Assembly (NCBI GenBank): GCA_026874595.1
Contig: CM049318.1
Span: 60,420,250-60,484,249, forward strand
Direction of reading: 5' to 3'
Length of the DNA: 64,000 nt
From: Sipunculus nudus
Lineage: Eukaryota > Annelida > Sipuncula > Golfingiida > Sipunculidae
In this document: positions 38,301-50,300 of the stretch, in pieces
Numbering within the stretch: the stretch's first letter is position 1
How the letters are laid out: every line of letters begins with the position of its first letter
Notes under the pieces: generated by a model
Seen by the model: only the letters and a program-made list of their open reading frames with translations
Told to the model about the DNA's origin: nothing
Databases searched by the model: none
Program-made: the position numbers and the translations under genes

Positions 38301-41300
38301 TATTAAAATTGAACTGAAAAATGCCATAGGTGACTGCATGGTGTTATTTGGAATACGTGACATTCTATCCATCATTACAAGATTCTTATATCATCAGTAA
38401 CTTCAAGTTAATTCCCTATTATTATAAACTAACAAATTCCTGTTCTATTTTTCTTTAATTTTTTTATTAAAAACCAATAAAAATTGATTAATGTATTGTT
38501 TATTGTTATGTTGTTGGTTAAAACCACTAGATGAGTTGGGTTGGACACCTGGATCAACTGTGGCTGGCCATAAGCTGCCTGGCTGCCCCAGTATATGCCT
38601 CATCTCAAGCGTGCATAATTTGCTGAAAGTTCAACAAGGTCAACATACAGGTGACTCAAGAGTGGCTTGAGAGAGCCAAGGTCTGACATGGTCTCATAAA
38701 AACATTAATAAAAGCTACAATTTTTGGCCAATTTCTTTCAGCTTTCTAAACTAAAAAGCTGAAAGCCTTATGTGTGCATGATATGAAAATTATATAAACA
38801 GAGCTCACATGAAACAAAAGTGAAATGGTCAAAGTTGGGCAAAATTTAAGGTACTAATTTTATATTTATACTAATAACTTATAAAATTTTAAAAATTCAG
38901 AACTAATTTTGGGTATTCAATTGAATCTTGATTAAATAATGTTACATCCCTGACAAAAAATCTCTAGCTTCAGCAAGCCCCTTGTTAAGGGAGTAAATAT
39001 ATTTCTTGATTTTTTTACAAAGTGCATTATGATTGGGCCCATAACTTAAAACAATTACGCAATACTGACATCATTTCTGGCATGTGCACAGAGAATGTAT
39101 AGAAAAACATGTATATTATATATGATTAAAGTCAGATCAGTGGTTTTGATATTAGGCAGTACTGAAGTGTAACAATGGGTTTATAATTGAAAAATGAAGT
39201 TTTTCATTAATATCTCAAAGGTATTAAGTCCTAGTGACCAAATTCTTGGCATGACAGGGGATTTTGGAGACATCTAATTGTATGCCAAATTTTACAAACT
39301 GAGAGCTTAAGCTGGGGAGCTGAGCTCTTGCAAACTGCATAACACTAGCCTGATGTAAACAATAACGTTACATGGTGCTTGAAAACTTGAATAAAATCTA
39401 CAGTTTTTGATCAACTGGTTTCAAATTTTTGGTGTTAACAGACAAAATGCTAACAAAAACATGCTGAGAAAATTAAATCCACAGTACTTACAGGAAAAAA
39501 ATGCCATGGTCAAAGTTAGGCAAAATTTAAGGTACAAATTTTTTATTTTTGTTAATATTTTAAAAAATTTAAAAGATTTTGATCTAATTTTTGGTATACA
39601 ATTTAATTTTGATTAATTAAAGTTATATTACTTGAAAAAAAAGTCCATAGCTTTAACAAGTTTTGTGTTAAGTGATGATATATATTTCCTGATTTTTTAC
39701 AAAATGCATTATGTTCTGGCCCATAACTTTCTAAAATTATATAATACAGACATAATTTCAGGCATGTACATAGGAACTATATAGAGGAATATTTATGGTA
39801 AATATGAGGAAAAACAGATGAGTGGTTTTGATATTAGGCAGCCCTGAAGTGTGAAAATAGGTTTTTAATAAAAAAATGAGGTTTTTCCTTAATTTCTCAA
39901 AGGAACAAAGTCGCAAAGACCCAGTTTTCGGCTTGGTAGGAGATCTTGGGGATATCTAACACTATGCCGAATTTTGGATTCCTAGGTCTTACGGTTTCAA
40001 AACGTGCCACATCTATGGACGGACTGACGGACGGAAGGACAGACAGACGGACGGACGACGGACAATGGACCAAGACTATAGCTCAGATGACTTATAGTCA
40101 GCTGAGCTAAAAATGCAAGCTAAACTGAAAGGTTTATATGATGAATTTATTTTTGAATTACAGTGAATTTATACATGGTCATGTTATGTGCTGATTTACA
40201 ATATTCAACAGTCAGAAATATCTCATATTAAATTTATGCAGATGCAAATATCATTGATGATTACCAAATTCAGATGCAAATGTTTATAAAATGCAAATAT
40301 AAAATACAAATACACTGACAAATGCATGCCAATTTGACAATATGGTAACCTGATGCATGGCAGAACTAAGGGTTACATAAACTTAACTGATGAAACAACA
40401 TGGTGAATATTCTTTGTTGTTCACTATCATTTTTTTACTTGAAGGAAAACAGTCCTGGATACTAAATATACAGTTTCATAATTCTTAAAATTTCTTTTTC
40501 TGGTTATTACAAGAAATCACTGCATTCACATTTGGAGATCATACATTTCCATATAAAAAGCAAATGCAAATGCAAAGTTACTGGTAGCTCTGCATTTAAA
40601 TCCAAATCCAATTGCAAATGTGACAGGCGTATGCAAATTCATCTGAAGCCTGATGAAAATCTATCAATACGCAGCAAACAACACCAGTGACCCTGACCTG
40701 TTCGTCATCTTCAACCACCACAATAATTAGCTTCTTGGAACGGAAATTCAACTTGCTGATCTTAGGCCTGTAAATAATGAGATAACAATAACTTTAACAT
40801 AAGCTTATGATCAGTGTATGCAAAAAGTATCAAGGCCCCCGAAGGTAAAACATTTTTACATGTAGACAAAAATTCAAGTGGTCCTGGCTGTCCCACAGTG
40901 CCTAACTAGAAGAGGTGCTACTCAAAACAATGAAGCCTGGTTAGTTACCATGGCGACACTTGAATTAAAATACAGATGGACCATGGGTATACCATAATAC
41001 TTCCCATCTGAGACGGGCGTATAACAATTTAACCGAGCAATGGTGCTGCATCATTTTTCTGGCACTAGGTGAACTTGGTGAATTAATGGACATCAAATGA
41101 ATGATTTTTATAGTGTATAATAGACAAATAATGTCAAATAAAGATCAGAATCGTGTATAAATGTCAAAGAACCCACCAAAAGAAGAGGCCAATCTTCTGT
41201 TTGTCTTCAAACACCAGGACACCCGTTGGAGTCAGTCCTAGGGAATACTCGTTTCCATCGCGACCCTGTAAAAGGATTAGAGATTCTTGATGTGAGATGA

Positions 41301-44300
41301 ACAGTGGATGTACCAAATTTTGTATCAAGAATTTTGCTAAAAATAAATGGTGTTTCTGTCCACTTGTATATTCCTGGTATTACTTTTAGAAATTTCACAA
41401 ACTTATTCTGCATGTCTGCCAACACTATTGACACAAATGTGCAAGCCGCCTGGTGTATGTCAAATGGAATTTCATAAAATAATGAAATAAGTTAGGGAAA
41501 ATATAATTTATGCGGTGCAGTAGCAGGTCAGTTTATATTAAATTGGAATATCAGATCATAAAGTGTAGTTGGAGAGAGGGAGTTAATAATAATTGGTAAA
41601 GTTGTCAGCTGTTGTTGTCATCATGTTTGTTTACATCCGTGCTAACGACGCTGGTGGGTTATTCAATAGTATATTATTTATTATGTAAGTAAATGGACTT
41701 ACTGTACCATTATTTATTATAATTAGATGACAGAAGGTTCTAAAGAATACAGGTAATGTGTATTTTCCAATAGGTAAATTCTAGAAAATCCCGTAGGTGC
41801 TAGTCTTGACAAGAAACGACTTGATTATTCTAGAGACTTCTAGAAGTTTCGGTTACCCAGGTATAAATAGGGCGGTGTCAAGGCCGGTGAAAAAGGAAGA
41901 AGTGAATGAATTTGGAAGTTACCGTCAACTGGTGACAGGTCGTTTTATGTCAACGACGGATTAGTTGAACACCGAGCGGGGTGTGTTATAAATTCCGTGA
42001 GGACAGTATTAGTCCTGGAGAGAATATAGATAGTTGTAGCCGATCAGGGCGTAAGAAGATATACATGATTGGTATTTGTTGAAGACGTTGTTATTGTGAG
42101 ATTGGAGCCAGTCAACGACGACGGTGGCCATCCGTCGTTGGATGTTACCGGAATAAACCGTGTTCTTCAGTTCAGACAACGAGTGGTATTTTGGACTTTT
42201 CTGTGTGAAAGAACTTGGGAATATATGTCCGCTGCGTGTGTGGTGTGATAACTATAAAACATTAAGCTATACTGATCTTTGTGTGTCTGTTTTCACTTTT
42301 TTTAATTATTTTATGGTTGAGGCAACTGCCTCCATTTGTCATGCTGTCTTATGTAATTCTTAATCTAAATATGTATATCTGCAGAGTTCTTTTCAGTTTG
42401 GGACTACATGACAGGGCAGTAACTAACATTGGCTTCCTATCATGTTATTTGTATCTTGATGACCACAAGGTCTTTTGTCTACAGCACCTCCAGGTCCTGG
42501 GTGTGTTATCTTCCCGACTGCTGGGTCATAACACCAAAGAGCCCTCAAAAATGCACTCCTTTTTGAGTGATACACAGCTGTGGGGCACAGCCTTCCCATT
42601 AAACCTGCAGAGCTCCTGCAAAACCTGCACTTACCCTGGGTGGGGGTTGACAGTAAAACCCTCACTGCTCCTCCGCTGAGATCTGAACTAATGACCTTCA
42701 GGCTTTGAGACCTGTGTTCTACCCCCGGACAACAGAAGCTTGTATTGTATGGATTTATACTTGAAGCTAAATGTACCTGTACTGTATGCATGTCCACTCC
42801 ATACATCTCCAGCCATTTGGCTTTCTCCAGGTATTTCATTTCAGCCTGGGCAGGTGTCATCCCACTGAAATAACACCAACAAGGTATTTTATTATTATGT
42901 TTTATATTATGATTTCATTACATTTCATTAATATCACATAAAGTTTGTTTTTTTTTATATTAATAAATAATTTTGCATGATAGTAAGCTGACACTTCTTG
43001 AAATAAACTGAAGTATGTCAATGTCTTCAGACAGCCTCCTCAGCAAAACTTTTCAGATTTAAAGTCAGTTCAAAGGTTGTTTTTATTCACACTAGGCACC
43101 ATAAAGTATACATACATGTTGAAACCCGTGAAATTACAGATTATGCAAAACTGCAATAAATGTGATAGATTTTGGAGGAAAACAACCAATCATTGAATTA
43201 ATTGATGAATTGGCACAAAACTGATAGTTAGTATTGCCCAAAAAATGTGGCTCATTACTGTAGTGTTGACAAAACAACCTTTTTTTGTATGATATAATTT
43301 CATATTTGCCAATTGAATGTCACAGCGAATTGTTGATTATCTGCCCACAGATTATTAATAAATACTCACCTACAAGTTTTGAACTTTTCAATTATGGCTA
43401 ACTCCATTTCTTCTGTTTGGATGGGCACAAAACGAAATTCTGATATGACTCCGGGGGTGTGTTCCTCACTATTATAGTCCCCCAGCTCAGCTAAAACATT
43501 ACAATATCACTCATCAGTGATTATCATGAAATCAACCCTCACAAAAAAATCTCCCATAATCTGTTATGACACAATTAATATGTCATGGGTTATCACTTTA
43601 CACTGATAAGGTAAAAATTATTTGTAACTTCTATAACATTCAGAAAACGTAACAGTATTAACCACTGGTATTATTCTATAAATTACATAAAATTGGCAGG
43701 GACTGAAATAAAAGTATGTATATTTAAAACTGGCCTTGTATTAAGGTCATGGTGAGACTGATACCAGAAACAACTAGCATTGTTAAGGTCAAAAGTTAGG
43801 TGCCTACTATGCCAACATTCTAAAAATAACTGCCAACTGGCCATATTGGATTTGGATCTGAAATTTGATGCTGCAGCCTGGTCACCATATTGGATTTCAG
43901 ATTCTGGATATGAGAATGAATAGTCTAAAATACGGAAAAAAATTCAGTAAAAATTTCTCAACAATCCATGTGATGCATGAAAGAGAATAACAGTCCAATG
44001 ATAAATCTGATTACTGTAGGGCATCCACTAAAACAGGGCACTCATGAGTAATATCACGTTTAAGAACCAGGAATATGAACTACTTACATTGTAATGCATA
44101 TGCAGCAAGCTCCACCGCCGTGTCAAAGTCACACTCAAGTTTACCTGTCAAAATGTCCTGCTTTAACTGGAGAAACAGCATATACCTGAAAAATAACAAT
44201 TGAGCAAATGTAGGTGGCGCCACAAACTTGTGCTACAAGTTCAATAAGTGCAATGACCTCCATGACAAACAATCTAGACTTTCCTGAGAAAACTAGTTTT

Positions 44301-47300
44301 TAGACCCAAATGGAAATTGTCCAGAGAAATCTATCCAGATATACAAATAAACCTTTAACCTAAGTTTTACAGAAGTTTTCTTGTTGAGCCATATACCTAC
44401 ACTTGCAAAAGGTGGGCATGAAATTTATATTTAAAATCAAGGGAGGCAAAATAAAAATTGTGAACATACAATGCAATTTGACTTAATTTTTTCAGGTTTA
44501 TATTAATTTTGCTACAAAAATTTTAGACCTGCAACATTTTCTGAAGTATTTATTTTTTACCTTTATTCAGCTTAAATGCCTTGTATGGTGCTAACATTTG
44601 TCATTTAGTGTTCACAGAAAATCATTAAATCTGATATCACTTACAATTAGATGATGAATATCTGAAAGGTATTGATACAGGGACACCTGACAATACTGAT
44701 ACAATATCGGACTTAAAGGGACATAATCAGGAGCAATATTATGCCTATTTTTTCACACTATCAGTTCAGTTTGCTAAATATAAAAGTGTCCCAGCAAAAC
44801 ATCCCAGCACAAAAGTCTTAGTACCTCTCATACTGCTGTTAGCATCTTGTTATGGTTCTGCGTGTGAGTAAACATGGACCATGTATGTTCGTTTACCATA
44901 AGAAAGCCGCATGACCGAAGGTCCGATTTTGTGCATGTGTGACATGTCCAAACTGGTCCATACATAGACCTTCATGTCCCCTGATATATCTCTGCTAGAT
45001 GGACATTAAGGCCCTGGATAGACATTAAGGTCCTGGATGGACATTACAGTCCATCTGCCAAATGTAAATTCATTTTAGAACCTATCGCAATAGATATGTA
45101 CAAAAGGTCCACTGGTCCAGGGGCCTCAGCTGAAATGACATGTCCTGTGTGACCCAGCTGGGCCCGTGTATCAGGTCCCTGAGCCACTACAATATGTACC
45201 GTAAAATCTCCACTTAAAACCGCACTTCCGATTAAAACCGCACCCAGACTTTGCTGAAATTCCAGGTGAGACATCGCGAGGGGCTCAAATACTAAGAACC
45301 CCCCTTTAAAACCGCACCAACTTTCGCTACGGAATGATTTGACAAAGACACAATCAAGCTATCATCTAGAAAAGAACATGCGTAGGTTGCGACTCGGCCA
45401 TTCCTGTCCACTTTTAAATTCCTTGGGAGTTTTATTTAAACACATCATAACACTTTTTTGCAGGGTCACTCAAGCATGAAGTTTGGGAAGACGTAAGGGC
45501 CGGTGAACCTCTGCCTGTTTATACAGATTTTATATTCCGTGCCGTATTCTTGTTTGCTACTGATTTGTTATTATACTTTGGAAAAAATATTCTGCTGATC
45601 CATTTCAAGTCACTGTATATTTTAATTCTAAAAATATTTGATGAAAATTCCATTTTCTGGAATTACTCGGAAGATTCAAATCATTTTCATACCGGTTACT
45701 TCGGTATTATCATCGTCACATCGTACGTTGACATCACTCCATGTCACAATTTGCTGGCGGGTTTGAAAACATCGCTGGTCAACTTAACTAAATATCAAAG
45801 TAATTGAAGTTACCTTGTTGAGATACGCACCTATAGGAAACATGACGCTTGATAACGAGTGATTTTAAGGTAAAATTAAAGTGGCCAGCCAGGGTAAGCA
45901 AGTTTTTTTTTCCTGAAGAAAGTGTCCGTGTGAGGAGCCATTTTGTCAAGGCAGTGTTCACGCAAGGCACGCTGGGACGAAATAGGTGGCTGTTCTGTTT
46001 ACCACCCACCGCGTACAGCCATTCAAAATATTCTTAGCAGAATACCGGGGCGTTTCAGCACATGGCGGCACTCAAACTTGATTTTAAAACGATCGTCTGC
46101 CATTGTGTGACTACTTACGATGTCAGCTTTTTATTCATTTTACGTTTTAAACAAATAATCATTGCTAAATAATGCCGCAAATGGGTTTAAAGTAGGCTTT
46201 TATTTCAATTTTGCTTGAGTATGCCCAACAAAGTGGGCCGCTGTGTGTCACAGCAGGGTTGTTGTAAACGTATTATTTGGAGACAATTATCAAAATTTCA
46301 TAACAAGTTATACATCACACGAAAACTATTCACAAATATTTAATTCATAAATAACAAATAATCGTTAATAATACATTTACACAGGGCTCCCATGCATGCG
46401 AGACTGCTGCTAAGAACTGCCTTCGAAAGTTGCAATATTATCGCCCACTCGCCGGCCCCAAAAAGATGTCTGTCAGGAAGATATTCAGGGAACCCTTCTA
46501 GTATAAACCGCACAGTGCTTTCAGGAAATCAACCTGATTTCAAGATTTTGAATTTCTTGATTAAACCGCAGTTTTAAGTGGAGATTTTACGGTACTCTTT
46601 CAGCCAGAAGGAACTTGTATTACATTTTGGGGGGGCAAAGTCAGTTAGGGCATCTCCTGATTGACAGTTGTTGTGGCCCGGGCAATGTCCAACACACTAT
46701 GTTTATGTTGGTAGCAGTGATCGCAGTCAGACCACTTGTTTGAACACTCATGCACAGGAGTAAGCCAATGGTTTCAGGGCAATATTTTGGCAGGTACTAA
46801 TTTATTTCAAAGAGAAGATGCTATTTTTCGTGTTAATTCAATATTCTTTATTCTTGATTAATCCTAACAAAGATGATACACTCACCTTGTTAGTTCTTCT
46901 CGTAAAATGTTTGGTTCTGAGGAATAAAACTTCACTTTCAGCTTAAATGTGTATGGTGGCCCAGCTGTAATTACACAATTCATGTATATAATTCTACAGA
47001 CAAATAAAATAGACCAGACACTGATTTTATTATAAGTTAATTCTTAAAGTACATCAAACTTGTATATTTCTACAAAACATGTTTCATTTTACTGAAAATA
47101 TTTTTAAGGTTGACAAAATTATGAAATTTAAATAAAAATCAACTAAGAAATTTATAAATAATGTTTCATATTAAGTCTTTTGTTCCACAGTGAAACAATA
47201 CTATATCAATTATATAGTTTTTGGTTTGCACACATACTGCCTATACATCAATATACACGATGGAGTTTCTGTGATAAAATTTTTCCAAATGTTATGCTAG

Positions 47301-50300
47301 TTAGTGAAAGCAACATAATTACATATTTCGACCAATTAATGCTTCAGTAATGATTGACAGTATTCCTATAAAATATTAAAAATCAGCTCATAAACAAACC
47401 TGTCTGTCAGTTAGCACCATTTAACAATATAAAACAATTATGCATTTACAACCAAATTTATGATTTCATATGTAGAACATATAATAAGCACATGCACAGC
47501 AATGTAAATTAATTAATATGCCCTTACAGTTTCCATTCCTCTGTCATTATATGGTCTTAAAATGATAATTACAGTAAAACTTTGCCTAATGACCACCTCT
47601 GTTTAGTGACCACCTTAAATAACGACCACTTATTCTTGGTCCCAATATTTTTTTACTTTTATATATGACCTTGCTCTAGATGGCCACCTCTTAAATGCCA
47701 CCACTTTACTGAGGTCTCATTGTTGGTCTTAATTTTGAGGTTTTACTGTAAGAATCAATATCACATTCAGAATCTCAATATGAACAGATCAACACATTCA
47801 TATGAAGCGTATAATCATGCATGAAGCAAAAAAGCTGAACAGAACAGATGACTTACGGACTTTTTCCTTTGCTCCTACAAACAAGTGCACAAAAAATACA
47901 GATTTACCAAAAATACAAACAACTTAAAACATACAACTTTACAAGTCGAGGTATTTAAAATACAGAGTGTCTCTATAACACAAAACTCAATGTTATTCAC
48001 ACTGTAGTGATACACAGTATTGCTATCATCATCATTGCAATGATACTATCAACTAACGTGAGAGTTGTAATATTTTCAAGTATTAAACAGATTACAATGA
48101 CACATTACTATGGATCAGTGTTCACAGGGAAAACAGGAATGTCTACTGTGAAAGTGAAAATTTAAGACATTACTACAGGAACTATTCTACTCTGTCTAAT
48201 ACTTGCTGTGTCAATGAGTTACATGTTAATGTGTAGATCCCTTTTCTTAATGTCTTTAACAGAGTATACATTGAGTGGAAAATATACTGAGGCACAGTGA
48301 GGTGAGGTTCAGTAAACTGAGAAAGCCCGTATCTGCACTTGGTTCGCATCTAATCCTGATTATACTAAGTCGGCTAAGTGTGGAAGTATTATGTTTTTTG
48401 TCCACACTGTAGTTTGTGTTACTCACAAAAGCCTATATGGGTTTAATCAATAAGCTGCAAGTCTGTTGTTTGTGTATGGTTTAAAATCTGATTTCCTGTG
48501 CTGTAACTACCGAATGTTACCTAGTGAAATGGATGACGAATTCCAAAGCCAAATAATGATTGACAACTCAGTTCTGGCCACAAGTAGACCAGACACAAAT
48601 TTGCTTGTACACACTACACACTAAGAACTGGTTTTATTATAAACCAGACATGTAATTCAAACCAATGTAGACCACCATTCTAGGGGACTACAGTAGCAGA
48701 CAAGTAGCCTAGTGTGATAGAGTACTTAATATTATACAAGATCCATATTATTTTCTAGTGCAGATACGGCCCAATACTGAATCAAGACATTACACACTCC
48801 AACAGGGGTACACAAATGAATGGTAGCTTTAGCAGACTTTAAAATCATAATTTAGGGATCTCTTACCTTTGAGCTGCTTTCTTAATGTTTTTGTTGGATC
48901 TAGCCAGTGCTGTAAATGAAGTAATATACTTAAGATATATTAAACATTACATCAAGGTAAGTCATGATGGGCCTGTTGGGTTGTAATATTAAACATGGCA
49001 TCCCATTAAAATAAGTTCTGTAGCCTCTCTCATAAACATAATTTCTATAACAGACACCCCCCCCCCCCCCAAAAAAAAAAATCTGTCTGTTATTGAGGGG
49101 TACCACTGTACAAATACACAACAGAATATTGACACACTAAGTTGAGGGAGTGCATTTTCCTTGTGCGCAGGGAAAGGCCTGTCTCCCAACATTATCTGAT
49201 CTTTATTACATCTAGTTCTTTGTGTTGGATATTAATGATCACCAACTTCACCAAAGAAGCAAGGACAACCATATCAGATGACAACATTTCCCACAAATAA
49301 ACCAGCCTAGAACCCCAGAAATAACTTACAGTCCCTGTGATACAAGAGTCTTTGTTGTGCAGAGCTTACTTCTGTTGCAGGCTTTATATTTGTGTAGTTA
49401 AAATGTTGTGATATTCACTTTTTCCATGTTTTGAATAGTGACTGGTTCCATTTTCTCAATTTCATTATTGAATAACCAACATAGAGTGTGTCCATTATTA
49501 TATGAAAATATGTGCACAAATCTTTAATCTCTGACAAGGGCCCAAGGGAACATTAAACAAGAGCACCACAAATGTGCATAGTACGCCCGTTGTGTATCTG
49601 GTGAACTCTGACCTCATTAAATATGCATGAATTTTGATAATTAATAAGGTAATTCAGGTGAGAAACTCTATTAATAAATATGTATATTGAGTTTTATGAA
49701 AATCCATGCCTCATGGATTTTGCTGGAAATCAAACTTAGGTGAGATACTTTATTGATTATTGATGAGTTTCATCAAAATCCTTCACTTTCTTTGTAATTT
49801 ATGGTGGTGACACAACAAAGTAGCCTTGCAACCCTTGACCTTGTTAAATATGCCTGGATGTTGCCAATTATCAAACAAGGGTGATATAATCAGTCGTTTA
49901 GTAGTTTTGGTCAGTTTTGTGAAAATCCATCAAAGCACTGGTAAGTTATCGTGGCGACACTGAAAGTTAAAGGATGGACGGACCGACGTTGGGCATACCA
50001 TAATACTCCTGTTATATGACAAGTGTATAATAATGAGTGGAAAATTTTGTTTATTATTGGTAGATTATTGGAACGATATAACATTATATATAGTATCATT
50101 CTTGCATGATTCACAGGTGATATAAACCATGTGTTTTTTTCTTTATCTCTATTCCGACACTACATGATAATAATATGTCACAGTTGTAAATTGACTATTC
50201 ATCTGTGTAGATAGGGCAGCTTATCCACAAACATTTTATTTTTTTATTGAACATTGTAATGTGAATATCATAAATCTGACAACCTCATGAACATAAAGCA

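Larger units (their letters stand above)
41266..42776 (-). other. EPB41L5-like intron 7 (about 1.5 kb)
   Basis: It is almost filled by two insertions: a putative LTR with plus-strand promoter features (about 41630-42270) and a SINE (42310-42735). Confidence 0.6.
44186..46885 (-). other. EPB41L5-like intron 4 (about 2.7 kb), nested transposons
   Basis: It holds a single decayed satellite monomer with GTAGGTGGCGCCACAAAC (44209-44320, related to the 300-bp unit of 26430-27360). It also holds a TTAA element (44713-46860) split by a 1.39-kb TA-flanked element (45199-46592). Confidence 0.7.

Noticed and set aside
42423-42860. Single 145-codon ORF as a gene
   Set aside because: Only its first 28 codons are exon E7. 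Beyond the GTACAT donor the frame runs through a SINE.
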